From Bacteroidaceae bacterium (GTDB lineage Bacteria > Bacteroidota > Bacteroidia > Bacteroidales > Bacteroidaceae): a stretch of DNA of 64,000 bases. Shown piece after piece: positions 7,744 through 17,032 of the stretch (position 1 is its first letter; each line of letters opens with the position of its first letter). The position numbers and the translations under genes were made by a program. Where the stretch lies: assembly GCA_017516885.1 (NCBI GenBank), contig JAFXAR010000016.1:1-64000 (forward strand). Direction: 5' to 3'. Under the pieces are notes generated by a model. The model was given only the letters and a program-made list of their open reading frames with translations, did not search any database and had not been told where the DNA came from.

Positions 7744-8715
7744 TTACTTTGTGCTGTTATTCTTTATGAAGTCAATGATTTCGGAGATATATCCGAACGC
7801 CATGCCTACAACAGTGTCGGCCGCGCCGTAGTACACTGCAACCTTGTCGCCGTCGTTCAGTGCTGCGCAGGGGAATACCACATTGGGCACGTCGCCGGCA
7901 AGTTCGTATGGGGCAGCAGGTGCAAGCAGATAGGGCTTGGTGCGGAAGAGCACTTTTGAGGGGTCTTCCTTGTCAAGAAGGGCAGCACCCATGGAGTAGC
8001 GGAATCCGTTGCATGTTGTTATTACACCATGGTAGAAGAGCAGCCAGCCTTCATCGGTAAGTATGGGCACTGAACCTGCGCCAATTTTGGTGCATTGCCA
8101 TGCACTTTCGGGGAATGGGGTTACTTTCATTACACAGCGGTGCTCTCCCCAGTATTTCATGTCGGGGCTGTAGCTTATGTAGATGTCGCCGAATGGGGTA
8201 TGTCCATTGTCGCTCGGGCGGCTGAGCATGGCATATTTGCCGTTAATCTTCTGCGGGAACAGCACACCGTTGCGGTTGAACGGCAGGAATGCATTCTCGC
8301 ACTGGAAGAATTCCTTGAAGTCAAATGTGTAGCCTATGCCAATTGTAGGCCCATGATAGCCGTTGCACCATGTTATCCAGTAGCGGTCTTCAATCCATGT
8401 TACGCGCGGGTCGTATTTGTATTCCGATTCAATCATTTCCGTATTGCCGGCCTTGAACACTATCGGCTCGTGCTCAATCTCCCAGTTTATGCCATCCTTG
8501 CTGAACCCGGCAAATATATTCATCTGCACTGCCTTGTTGTCGCAGCGGAATACGCCGGCGTATCCATCCTTGAATGGTACAACAGCGCTGTTGAAGATGC
8601 TGTTTGAAGTGGGGATTGCATAGCGGTCAATGACCGGATTCTTGGAGTAGCGCCACATTACATCGGTGCAGCCTTCGGGACGCTCTTCCCACGGCATTGT
8701 AATTTTCTCGTTCAT
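7744..8715 (-). CDS. GH130 beta-1,4-mannosyl-GlcNAc phosphorylase
   Basis: A 323-residue GH130 five-bladed propeller enzyme, cytoplasmic (no signal peptide). The sequence is very close in pattern to the known beta-1,4-mannosyl-N-acetylglucosamine phosphorylases of gut Bacteroides (UhgbMP/BT1033 type): [37 protein letters not shown] with the proposed catalytic acid Asp102, [11 protein letters not shown], and NRNGVLFP. The enzyme splits Man-beta-1,4-GlcNAc with phosphate to mannose-1-phosphate and GlcNAc, the last step of N-glycan core use. It starts a three-gene unit with its own promoter (8779-8786) and is insulated from the efflux operon by a terminator. It complements the GH92/GH5 operon 6 kb upstream. 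Substrate by similarity only. Confidence 0.92.
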   Translation of the reverse strand: MNEKITMPWEERPEGCTDVMWRYSKNPVIDRYAIPTSNSIFNSAVVPFKDGYAGVFRCDNKAVQMNIFAGFSKDGINWEIEHEPIVFKAGNTEMIESEYKYDPRVTWIEDRYWITWCNGYHGPTIGIGYTFDFKEFFQCENAFLPFNRNGVLFPQKINGKYAMLSRPSDNGHTPFGDIYISYSPDMKYWGEHRCVMKVTPFPESAWQCTKIGAGSVPILTDEGWLLFYHGVITTCNGFRYSMGAALLDKEDPSKVLFRTKPYLLAPAAPYELAGDVPNVVFPCAALNDGDKVAVYYGAADTVVGMAFGYISEIIDFIKNNSTK

Positions 8716-8778
8716 AGCTGTATATTGTTTATGTGTTGATTTTCGTGCCTTAGAAACCGTTTAAGCAGCTTCTAAGCG

Positions 8779-8786
8779 CAAAGATA
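8779..8786 (-). promoter_or_regulatory. Promoter -7 element for the GH130 unit
   Basis: On the minus strand 8786-8779 reads TATCTTTG, a perfect match to the Bacteroidota -7 consensus TAnnTTTG, 64 bases before the GH130 start. A TTTG is present further upstream (8800-8797) but closer than the usual -33 spacing. Confidence 0.6.
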
Positions 8787-8797
8787 GCAAACTGAAC

Positions 8798-8827
8798 AAA
8801 AAATACCGGCAATTGCCGGTATTTTTT
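8798..8827 (-). terminator. Bidirectional-looking terminator after the RND gene
   Basis: A 13-bp perfect stem (8798-8810 with 8815-8827) with the loop AATT and runs of A/T on both flanks. It starts 13 bases after the RND stop codon and separates the efflux operon from the GH130 promoter. Confidence 0.85.
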
Positions 8828-8839
8828 GTTCATGAATCT

Positions 8840-11800
8840 CTATTTCTTTCTGCCTCTCTCCTCAAGATGCTGCATCCATTCATACCAGTTAGGTACATAG
8901 AGCGTTGCAATTACTGTGTTTAGCAGCATGCCGAACACAACCGCAGCGCCAAGTGACAGGCGCGCTCCAGCTCCCGCTCCGCTTGCAAACAGCAGCGGCA
9001 TCACTCCAATGACGAACGCAAGCGAGGTCATGAGGATTGGGCGCAGGCGCACATGCCCGGCCTCGGCAGCGCTCACTCTTATATCCTTTCCGGCAGCGCG
9101 GTAGTCCCGCGCGAATTCAACAATGAGAATGCCGTTTTTTGCGCTCAGGGCAATTAGCAGTATTATGCCAATCTCGGTGTATATGCTCACCGGAATGCCG
9201 GCAATCCAGCAGCCGGCTATTGCGCCGAGCAGCGCAATGGGAACACCCATGATGGCGGCAATGGGGCTTGTCCAGCTCTCGTATTGCGCTGCCAGCACAA
9301 GGAAGGCCACAAGCAGCGCCAGTCCGAATATTATTGCGGTATTCTGTCCGGCGGCCTGCTCCTGATATGCAACGCCTGTCCACTCGTATCCGAACTCTTC
9401 TCCAAGCTGCTCCTTGAACAGCTGCGCAACTTCGCTCATAACCTGGCTTGAACTGTATCCGGGCGCTGTGTTGCATGTGATGGTGGCGCTGTTGTACATG
9501 TTGTAGCGCACGAGCTGGTCGCTGCCGAGAATCTCCTCGGTGGTAACGAAGCTGCTGAAGGGGACCATTTCGCCCCTGCCGTTGGCAAGGCTCAGCTGCA
9601 TAATGCTCTCAATGACCTTTTGGCTCTCTTCGCCGGCAGCCATCTTCACCTGCCATATACGTCCAAGCAGGACAAAGTCATTGACATATATCGCACCCAT
9701 GTAATAACTGAGCGTTGATAGCACCGCGCCAATGTCAAGCCCCATTGAAATAGCCTTGTCGCGGTCAATGTTCAGGAAGTATTGCGGAACATCGGCTTCA
9801 AACGAGCTGTTCATTGCTGCAATGGCACTCTTCTTGCCAATGTTTTCGGCCAAGGCGTCAACTGCTTTCTGCATTTCTGTAAGCCCTAATGCCTTGCGGT
9901 CCTCTAACTGCATCTGCAAGCCGCCCACATTGCCAATTCCCGGAATTGCGGGTGGCACGAATGCAAAGCACTGCGCTTGGGCTATCTTCATGTATGCCTC
10001 CTTGTTGAAGCGGTCAACAATTGCGGCTGCCGATTCGCTTTTCTTCTTGCGCTCGCTCCAGTCCTTGAGGACAACAAACACGCTGGCGGCGTTGCTCTGC
10101 CTGCCGCTGTTCATGATGCTGAATCCGCTTATGCTGATATAGGTTTTCACTTCGGGGTAGTGCGAGAGAATCTCCTCAATTTCGCGCGACACCTCCTCGG
10201 TGCGCGAGAGCGAGCTTGCCGGCGGCAGCTGCACGCTTACAATGAAGTAGCCGTCGTCCTCGTCGGGAATGAACGTAGTGGGCCAGCTCTTGAACATATA
10301 TATTGCAAGAGCCACCATGGCCGCGAATGTTATTGCTGCAATCCAGGCTTTTCGCAGCAGGAAGCCCACGCAGTTGTCAAATCCGCGCTGCAGGGCATCG
10401 TATCCCTTGTTGAACCAGCGGAAGAACCACCCTTGCTTCTTGTTCTTTGACGGACGCAGCAGCAGTGCGCTCAGTGCAGGGGTGAGGGTAAGGGAATTGA
10501 AGCCGCTGAGCAGGGTGGCGGTGGCAATGGTAAGGGCAAACTGCTTGTAGAGCTCGCCCGAAATGCCTCCAATCATTGTTGTAGGTATAAACACTGCTAA
10601 CATAACAAGCACCACTCCTATAATTGGCCCTGTAATTTCGTCCATCGCCTTCTCCGTGGCATCGCGCGGCGGCAGTCCCTCTTCGTCCATTATGCGTGTG
10701 GCGTTCTCCACTACAACTATCGCATCGTCCACCACAATGGCAATGGCAAGTATAAGGCCAAAAAGCGTAAGGGTGTTTATGGAGAAGCCAAGCAGCTGCA
10801 TTACGGCCAAAGTGCCTATGAGCGACACCGGGATTGTAAGGCATGGAATTAGCGTCGCCCGCCAGTTCTGCAGGAAGAGGAATATTACAAGAATCACAAG
10901 CAGCGTTGTCTCAAGGAATGTATAAAGCACCTCATGTATTGAACTGCGCACAACGTCGGTTGTGTCAAGGGCTATCTGGTACTCTACGCCAGGAGGGAAT
11001 GCCTCGGCAAGTTCTTCCATTTTTGCCTTTACGGCCTTTGACACCGCCAGTGAGCTCGACCCGGGCGACTGATACACGGCAAGCGCCGCCGTGGGCTTTC
11101 CTCTCAGGCGCGATGACGATGAATAGGTTTCGCTTCCAATCTCAATGCGGGCAATGTCTCTCAGGCGCAGCATCTCAACGCCGTCGTTGCGTATTACAAT
11201 ATTTGCAAACTCCTCGGCATCTTTAAGCCGTCCCTGCACGTTGAGCGTGTACTGAAAGGCATTGTCGGCCGATGAATCCAGTGTCTGTCCCACATATCCT
11301 GCAGAGATTGCGAGATTCTGCTTGCTTATTGCCTGGTACACCTCGGCCGGTGAGATTCCTCTTATGCGCATAGCCTCAGGCTCTAGCCACACGCGCATTG
11401 AGTAGTTTCCTGCGCCCATGATGCTTACTCCGCCTACGCCGGGGGTGCGTGTCAGCTGGTCTACAATCTGCAGCTCGGCGTAGTTTGACAGATAGAGCTG
11501 GTTGTAGTCCTTGTTGCCGGTAAGGGTAATGAAGAGCACTATGTTTGTTGACTGCTTCTGCACCGTCACTCCCTGCTGTATCACTTCGCTTGGCAAGGAG
11601 TTAAGCGCAATGTTCACCCTGTTCTGTACCAGCACGGTGGCCATGTCAATGTCTGTTCCCACCTCAAAAGTTACAGTGAGCTGATATGTCCCCGATGATG
11701 AGGATGTTGAACTCATGTAGAGCATGCCGTCGACACCGTTTACCTGTTGCTCTATCGGTATTCCCACCGTTTGGGCAATGGTCTCGGCATTTGCACCCGG

Positions 11801-11953
11801 ATAGACGGCTGTAACCTGCACGGTTGGCGGTGTAATTGAGGGGTACTGGTCAATGGGAAGCACGAAAAGCGCTACACCTCCAGCTACTAACAGCAGCAGC
11901 GACAGCACTGTTGCAAAGATGGGGCGTTCTATAAAGAATTTTGAGAATTTCAT
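8840..11953 (-). CDS. RND efflux inner-membrane permease (HAE1/AcrB family)
   Basis: A 1037-residue resistance-nodulation-division pump, the normal length for the family. It shows the N-terminal [20 protein letters not shown] segment, 12 expected membrane spans around two large periplasmic loops, and the proton-relay motif in TM4 ([15 protein letters not shown], two adjacent Asp). The second half carries [20 protein letters not shown], typical of HAE1 multidrug pumps. It should form a trimer exporting hydrophobic or amphiphilic compounds by proton antiport, joined to the adaptor and the outer-membrane channel encoded just upstream (11-base gap to the adaptor). The substrate cannot be read from sequence. 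Confidence 0.95.
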   Translation of the reverse strand: MKFSKFFIERPIFATVLSLLLLVAGGVALFVLPIDQYPSITPPTVQVTAVYPGANAETIAQTVGIPIEQQVNGVDGMLYMSSTSSSSGTYQLTVTFEVGTDIDMATVLVQNRVNIALNSLPSEVIQQGVTVQKQSTNIVLFITLTGNKDYNQLYLSNYAELQIVDQLTRTPGVGGVSIMGAGNYSMRVWLEPEAMRIRGISPAEVYQAISKQNLAISAGYVGQTLDSSADNAFQYTLNVQGRLKDAEEFANIVIRNDGVEMLRLRDIARIEIGSETYSSSSRLRGKPTAALAVYQSPGSSSLAVSKAVKAKMEELAEAFPPGVEYQIALDTTDVVRSSIHEVLYTFLETTLLVILVIFLFLQNWRATLIPCLTIPVSLIGTLAVMQLLGFSINTLTLFGLILAIAIVVDDAIVVVENATRIMDEEGLPPRDATEKAMDEITGPIIGVVLVMLAVFIPTTMIGGISGELYKQFALTIATATLLSGFNSLTLTPALSALLLRPSKNKKQGWFFRWFNKGYDALQRGFDNCVGFLLRKAWIAAITFAAMVALAIYMFKSWPTTFIPDEDDGYFIVSVQLPPASSLSRTEEVSREIEEILSHYPEVKTYISISGFSIMNSGRQSNAASVFVVLKDWSERKKKSESAAAIVDRFNKEAYMKIAQAQCFAFVPPAIPGIGNVGGLQMQLEDRKALGLTEMQKAVDALAENIGKKSAIAAMNSSFEADVPQYFLNIDRDKAISMGLDIGAVLSTLSYYMGAIYVNDFVLLGRIWQVKMAAGEESQKVIESIMQLSLANGRGEMVPFSSFVTTEEILGSDQLVRYNMYNSATITCNTAPGYSSSQVMSEVAQLFKEQLGEEFGYEWTGVAYQEQAAGQNTAIIFGLALLVAFLVLAAQYESWTSPIAAIMGVPIALLGAIAGCWIAGIPVSIYTEIGIILLIALSAKNGILIVEFARDYRAAGKDIRVSAAEAGHVRLRPILMTSLAFVIGVMPLLFASGAGAGARLSLGAAVVFGMLLNTVIATLYVPNWYEWMQHLEERGRKK

Positions 11954-11964
11954 GGCTGTACATC

Positions 11965-13065
11965 TTAATGGTTCATAACCGGTGTCACCTGCATTCCGTT
12001 CCGCACTTTTAGCAGTGCTTTTGTAACATAGCGGTCGTTGGGTTCAAGTCCGTCGGTAACAATGCGCAGGGTGTCGTCTATAAGCCCGCCGACATCTATT
12101 CTGCGATACTCAACCCTGCTTGAATCGCTGACTATGTAGAGGAATTTTCCAAGCTGGTCAGTGCCTATGGAGGCATCGTGAACCAGTATTCCGTTCTTGA
12201 TTTCCTCATAGGGCATTGTTACGCTGATGTAGCTGCCGGGTTTCAGAATTCCGCTGCTGTTGTCAAGTTCGGCGCGCACCTTCAGAGTGCCGGTGCTAAG
12301 ATTTACTGCAGGAGCAAGAAAGTCAATCTTTGCGTTCCAGCGGAGCGCCTTCCTCTCTCCAACGGTGAATGTGATGTCGCTTTGGTCCATGCTTTCAGTT
12401 CCCTTTTGCACCTTCTTCAGCCACTGGTTGTCCGTGATGTCGAAATAGGCGTACATCAGATTGTCCTTGTAGAGTTTGCAGAGCTCTACAGGACTTGCTT
12501 CGCCCGATATATATGCACCTACAGGGTATATGCTCAGTCCCACAGCGCCGTCGGCCGGCGATGAGATGTGGCAGTATCCTAATTTGGTCTTTGCTGTGCT
12601 GAGTGCTGCGCGGGCGTTGTCAAGAGCGGCCTCACCGCTCTCCACACGGCTTTTTGCCTGCAGAAGCTCAATTTGGCTCACTGCATCGCTGTTTATGGCC
12701 ACTTTCATGCGCTCGTAATTGCTTTTGGCATATTCCAGCTCTGCTTCGGCGGTTTTCACTGCGGCAGCAGCCTGTTCCACGGCATTGCGGTAGAGTGTAG
12801 GCTCTATTGTGAAGAGCGGGTCGCCTTTCTTCACTCTCTGTCCCTCTGTGAAACTGCGCTTTGTTATCGTGCCGTTAACGCGTCCGACTATAGGTATTGT
12901 GGCGTCAGCGGCAAGATAGCCCGGATACTCCCTTGTAAGGGTTATGTCGCGTATTATCGGGTGCGCAACTTCAACCGGCAGCGCAGGCGCTGCTGTGGTT
13001 TTCTCTTCATTTTTCTGGCATGCGCCAACGGCAAGCAGTGCCATGGCTAAAATTATCTTTTTCAT
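11965..13065 (-). CDS. RND efflux periplasmic adaptor lipoprotein
   Basis: A 366-residue membrane fusion protein. The signal peptide ends at a lipobox (LLAVGAC, Cys16), so it is anchored to the inner membrane. The domain order is the usual one: an N-terminal half of the lipoyl domain ([20 protein letters not shown]), an alpha-helical hairpin (residues about 95-160), the second lipoyl half ([14 protein letters not shown]), a beta-barrel and a membrane-proximal domain. It links the RND pump to the outer-membrane channel. It is the middle gene of the three-gene operon, with 45- and 11-base gaps. Confidence 0.94.
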   Translation of the reverse strand: MKKIILAMALLAVGACQKNEEKTTAAPALPVEVAHPIIRDITLTREYPGYLAADATIPIVGRVNGTITKRSFTEGQRVKKGDPLFTIEPTLYRNAVEQAAAAVKTAEAELEYAKSNYERMKVAINSDAVSQIELLQAKSRVESGEAALDNARAALSTAKTKLGYCHISSPADGAVGLSIYPVGAYISGEASPVELCKLYKDNLMYAYFDITDNQWLKKVQKGTESMDQSDITFTVGERKALRWNAKIDFLAPAVNLSTGTLKVRAELDNSSGILKPGSYISVTMPYEEIKNGILVHDASIGTDQLGKFLYIVSDSSRVEYRRIDVGGLIDDTLRIVTDGLEPNDRYVTKALLKVRNGMQVTPVMNH

Positions 13066-13110
13066 CTTTCTGTAGCTATTTCGTTTGAGAATTAAATCCT
13101 TGAATGCGCC

Positions 13111-14496
13111 TTACCAGCCTCCGCCGAGAGCTTCGTACAGTTTGATAAGGTAGATAAGAGAGCCTCCTTGCGCCTGTACAAGATAGTCCTGATAGGTAAG
13201 CAGCGTGCGCTGTGCGTCAAGTACATTCTGATATTCGGTCAGTCCCTGCTTGTAGAGTTCAAGAGAGAGTGTAAGTGTCTCCTCATTCTGGTTGACAGCC
13301 TCGCGAAGCGATACAATCTGTTCTACCGAGCTTCTGTATTGCGACATTGCGCTTTCTGCCTCCTGCATTGCTGTCAGCACTGTGCCGTTGAACGATGCAA
13401 TGCTCTGGTCAAGTGCAGCCTTGGCCTCCCGTGTGGCATTTATTCTCTCTCCTCCGCTGAAGATGTTCCATTTTATGGCAGGGGCAATCTGCCATGTGAG
13501 GCTGCGCGAGCGGAACAGGTTTTTCATCTCGCCCGATGCGAAGCCTATTGAACCAGTGAGAAACAGCTGTGGAAACCAGTCGCGCTTGGCCGCGCCTAAA
13601 AGCGCAGCGTTTGCCTCAACCTCTTTTTCGGCAGCGCGAACGTCGGGACGTCGGCGCAGCAGCATGGCGGGAACGCCGATGCTTACAGGTTCAATGTATT
13701 CAGGAAGATTGTGTCCCTCGTTCAGCCATCCCTCAAGTTCTTGCGGATATGTGCCGAGCAGCACAGCCATGCTGTTCCGGTAGCTCTCAATGTTTGCCTG
13801 CATGGCTGGAATCTGTGCAAGCGTGCTGTAATAGACGCTGCGCGACTGGGCTACGTCAAGCTTCGATGCCAGTCCGGTTTGGTAGCGCGATTCTACAATT
13901 TTCATAATCTCGCGCTGCGAGGCGGCATTTTCACGTATCACCTGCATCTCGGCAAGGGACTGCCGCAATGAGATGTATGTCAATGCAACATTGGCCGTCA
14001 AGGTTATCATTACGGCCTTGTACTCCTCCTCGGTTGCCATGAACAGCATCTTCTGCGCCTTTGAGCGCATGTATATATTGCCGAACACATCGGCCTGCCA
14101 CTGCATGCTTACAGCCGTGGAAAATTCTCCCTCCCATGCCTCCCGGTACATTGTCTGAGCAATGTTCCCGCTTGTTTTTGCACGCTGCCAGCCTAAGTTG
14201 AGGTCAAGCGTGGGCAGCATCTTGCCTTGCGCAGTGCGCCATGCAGCGCGCGCTTTCCTTATGTTCTCCATTGCTCCCAGCACCGAGTAGTTATTCTTGC
14301 TTGCCACTGCTATAAGCGAGTCAAGCACAGGGTCATCAAAGTTGCGCCACCACTCGTCGTCGGGCGGCATAGTCTGGTTGAAATACTCGCCGTCGTTCCA
14401 CTCTTGCGGCACGGCTTTGTTAAGATAGTCCCCTCCTTCTTGCGCCACTGCACCAATGGGGATAAGCAGAAGAAGCAGTAAATAAAACCTTGTCAT
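13111..14496 (-). CDS. Outer-membrane efflux channel (TolC/OprM family)
   Basis: A 461-residue outer-membrane factor with a cleavable signal peptide ending near AVA-QEGG and two internal repeats of the OEP domain (residues about 60-250 and 260-455). The motifs VARSxxY-like (DVAQSRSVYYSTLAQIP) and RRRPDVRAAEKEVEA are diagnostic of the RND outer-membrane lipoprotein (NodT) group. Unlike many of that group there is no lipobox cysteine, so it is probably not lipidated. It is the first gene of the efflux operon. The DNA upstream carries a large inverted repeat (14647-14686) that may bind a regulator. Confidence 0.93.
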   Translation of the reverse strand: MTRFYLLLLLLIPIGAVAQEGGDYLNKAVPQEWNDGEYFNQTMPPDDEWWRNFDDPVLDSLIAVASKNNYSVLGAMENIRKARAAWRTAQGKMLPTLDLNLGWQRAKTSGNIAQTMYREAWEGEFSTAVSMQWQADVFGNIYMRSKAQKMLFMATEEEYKAVMITLTANVALTYISLRQSLAEMQVIRENAASQREIMKIVESRYQTGLASKLDVAQSRSVYYSTLAQIPAMQANIESYRNSMAVLLGTYPQELEGWLNEGHNLPEYIEPVSIGVPAMLLRRRPDVRAAEKEVEANAALLGAAKRDWFPQLFLTGSIGFASGEMKNLFRSRSLTWQIAPAIKWNIFSGGERINATREAKAALDQSIASFNGTVLTAMQEAESAMSQYRSSVEQIVSLREAVNQNEETLTLSLELYKQGLTEYQNVLDAQRTLLTYQDYLVQAQGGSLIYLIKLYEALGGGW

Positions 14497-14646
14497 AGAT
14501 GTTATACTTTAGCAAGGTATAAACACTTTGACAAGGTTTTTGGTTGGAATGCAGCTGCAAAACATTTGCAGACGGAACATTCTGCTTTGACAATTTTATC
14601 GTAAACATGTTGGGAGCTATTGCCGCATATTGTATGTTTCCGAAAA

Positions 14647-14686
14647 AGCCGTGTATCAATGTACAAAGGACATTAGATACACAGCT
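14647..14686. promoter_or_regulatory. Inverted repeat upstream of the efflux operon
   Basis: The arms GTGTATC-AATGT and ACATT-GATACAC, with one extra base in one arm, are separated by 7 bases; AGC and GCT extend the dyad. It lies about 150-190 bases upstream of the channel gene. A spaced dyad of this size could be an operator for a TetR-like repressor or an RNA hairpin in the leader. No regulator gene is adjacent. The rest of 14497-14771 shows no gene. Confidence 0.45.
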
Positions 14687-14771
14687 TACTCTATTTTGAA
14701 TTCGTCGAACTTACGTTAATTATAAACTTGCTGTCAAAGGTGGTTTGCCTCATGTAGAGCAGAAACCATTT

Positions 14772-14813
14772 GCAATCAATCCGGAAAGGCAACAGCCTTT
14801 CCGGATTGATTGC
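14772..14813 (-). terminator. Terminator hairpin of the GH92 operon
   Basis: A 19-bp perfect stem (14772-14790 with 14795-14813) with a 4-base loop begins 5 bases after the stop codon of the last GH92 gene. There is little T-tract on the minus-strand side, so it may end transcription weakly or protect the 3' end of the mRNA. Confidence 0.7.
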
Positions 14814-14818
14814 ATCAG

Positions 14819-17032
14819 TTACCACCATTTTGCAGGTGTGTCGCTCATTTCAATTGTGAGCGTGCCGCCTTTGGCAATGTCACTGTGCTCAATGTATGGC
14901 AGCTTGTGCGGCTTGCCGTTAAGCTTTATGCTCTTAATATATATATTCTTGTCGCTGTTGTTTGCAGTTTCAATGACAAACTTCCCGCCTTCAACTGCCA
15001 GCTCGGCGCGGTCAACAAGCGGCGAACCGAACCAGTAGCGTCCGCTCGCCGGCTCAACTTCGTAAAATCCTAACGCCGACATAATGTACCATGCCGACAT
15101 CTGTCCCATATCCTCGTTGCCCGACAGGCCGTCAAAGTCGTTGCGGTACTGGGTTGTCATTACCTCGCGCACCCACTTGGCTGTCTTGTGCGGTTCGCCC
15201 ATCATTGTGTACAGGTAAAGTATATGGTGGCTGGGTTCGTTGCCGTGCGCAAACTGTCCTATCATGCCCGAAATGTCGGGCGATGGGTCACCGTCAATGG
15301 TTGATGGCGCAAGAAACAGCGAGTCAAGGCGTGCAACGCATGCCTCTCTGCTGCCAAACAGTTCCATGTAGCCGCTGACGTCCTGCGGAACTAACCAAGT
15401 ATATTGCCATGCATTGCCCTCGCAGTAGTCATCGGCACGGTGAACGGAGAAATATGGATTGAACGGAGTGCGGAACTTGCCCTTGTCGTCTACGCCGCGT
15501 ATGAATCCGCTCTCCTTGTCAAAGAATTTGCGATAGCTTTGGCTCATCTTGGTGAAGTGCTCAAAATCTTCCTGCTTCCCGAGTGCCTTTGCCGCGTTTG
15601 CGGCAGCGCCGTCAGCTATGGCATATTCCATGTCATAGGCTACTGCCTCGTTGAAAAGGTTGCACGGTATGTATCCATGCTTGTGGCGGAACTCCTTGCC
15701 GCGCTCGCCGCTTGCTGCCGTTTTCTTTATGGCAGCAAAGGCCGCCTCACGGTCAAAGCCCTTGATGCCTTTTACAATTGCATCGGCAACAACAGGAATG
15801 CCGGGGTCGCCCACCATGCAGTCGGTTTCGTTGCCCCAAAGATGCCATACAGGCAGGTCGCCCTGCTTGTCGCATATATCAACCATTGTGGCAACAAACT
15901 CTCCTGCTTTTTCGGGCTGGATTATTGTCATCAGCGGCTGCTTTGCACGGTATGTGTCCCATAATGAGAAGCAGGTGTAGCGCGGTTTGTCGCTGCTGTA
16001 TATCTTGTCGTCAGCGCCGCGGTATTTGCCGTCAGCATCGCTGAAAAGCATTGGCGCAATCATAGCATGGTACATTGCAGTGTAGAATGTCACTTTCTGC
16101 TCTTCGCTCTTGCTCTCTATCTTTACACGCGCCAGTTCCTTTTCCCAGTTCTCTTCTGCTGCTTTCTGCACTGCTGCAAAGTCCCAGTCCTTAAGTTCGC
16201 TCTCAAGGGCGAGCTTTGCTCCTTCAATGCTTACAGGCGAGATTGCAACTTTTAGCATAATCTCCTCGCCGGCAGTTGTCTTGAATGATGCGCGGCCATA
16301 CATGTTGCCCATTCCTGCAAGCTCAAAACTGTCAAAGGGTTTCTTGAATTCAGCCGCAAAATATATGCGCTGGTTTTTTGCCCACCCTTTTGAGTAGCGG
16401 TAGCCTACAATGCGGCTGTTGCCTTCGGCCTGCATGAATGTTTCTGCTGACTTGTCCCAGCAGCCGCCGTTCTCAAGGTCAATGACAATTGCCGCATCCT
16501 CTGCCGCGGGGAATGTGTAGCGGTGCAGTCCCACGCGTGGGGTAGCGGTAAGTTCTGCTGTGATGCCGTAGCGTGTCAGCGGAACTGAATAGTATCCCGG
16601 TTTGGCAATCTCCTTTGTGCGGTCGGCCATTGACCATAATCCGCTTTCTGGCTCTTCTGCTGTACCGCGTGCATATTTTACCTTTCCGGTAACAGGCATC
16701 ACGGTAACGTCAAAGAGGTCGCCGATTCCTGTTCCGCTAAGGTGGGTATGGGAGAAGCCTATTACTGTTGCCTCGTCCTGATGGTAGCCTGAGCACCAGT
16801 CCCAGGTCTGGTTTATGCTGGTAGGGCCTAACTGCACCATGCCGAAGGGCACGCTTGCTCCCACGAATACATGACCATGTCCGCCGCTGCCGATAAGCGG
16901 GTTCACATACTCCACAAGCCTTTTGCCGTTGCTGCTTGCAGTCTCCTTGTTTTCTTTCTTTGTCTCTGTCGCCGGCGTGCATGCCATGGCAATAGAAAGC
17001 GACAGTGCCAATAGTCCGTCTGTTATCTTCAT
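14819..17032 (-). CDS. GH92 alpha-mannosidase lipoprotein
   Basis: A 737-residue GH92 exo-alpha-mannosidase. The N-terminus is a lipoprotein signal (SIAMAC, Cys18), so it is probably at the periplasmic or cell-surface membrane. GH92 hallmarks are all present: VNPLIGSGGHGHVFVG, SHTHLSGTG, EGNAWQYTW near residue 550, HGNEPSHHILYLY and the C-terminal GNEDMGQMSAWYIMSALGFY. These carry the calcium site and the catalytic acid and base of this inverting family. GH92 enzymes trim alpha-1,2, -1,3, -1,6 or -1,4 mannose from N-glycans and yeast mannan; linkage cannot be fixed by eye, though the HLSGTG/GNEPSHH pattern is that of typical alpha-1,2-type members. Its ATG overlaps the preceding GH92 stop by four bases. 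Confidence 0.94.
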   Translation of the reverse strand: MKITDGLLALSLSIAMACTPATETKKENKETASSNGKRLVEYVNPLIGSGGHGHVFVGASVPFGMVQLGPTSINQTWDWCSGYHQDEATVIGFSHTHLSGTGIGDLFDVTVMPVTGKVKYARGTAEEPESGLWSMADRTKEIAKPGYYSVPLTRYGITAELTATPRVGLHRYTFPAAEDAAIVIDLENGGCWDKSAETFMQAEGNSRIVGYRYSKGWAKNQRIYFAAEFKKPFDSFELAGMGNMYGRASFKTTAGEEIMLKVAISPVSIEGAKLALESELKDWDFAAVQKAAEENWEKELARVKIESKSEEQKVTFYTAMYHAMIAPMLFSDADGKYRGADDKIYSSDKPRYTCFSLWDTYRAKQPLMTIIQPEKAGEFVATMVDICDKQGDLPVWHLWGNETDCMVGDPGIPVVADAIVKGIKGFDREAAFAAIKKTAASGERGKEFRHKHGYIPCNLFNEAVAYDMEYAIADGAAANAAKALGKQEDFEHFTKMSQSYRKFFDKESGFIRGVDDKGKFRTPFNPYFSVHRADDYCEGNAWQYTWLVPQDVSGYMELFGSREACVARLDSLFLAPSTIDGDPSPDISGMIGQFAHGNEPSHHILYLYTMMGEPHKTAKWVREVMTTQYRNDFDGLSGNEDMGQMSAWYIMSALGFYEVEPASGRYWFGSPLVDRAELAVEGGKFVIETANNSDKNIYIKSIKLNGKPHKLPYIEHSDIAKGGTLTIEMSDTPAKWW

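Noticed and set aside
10377..10844. A 155-codon minus-strand frame inside the RND gene
   Set aside because: Same strand as the RND permease but out of frame, Cys/His/Arg-rich, no domain; the permease is intact.
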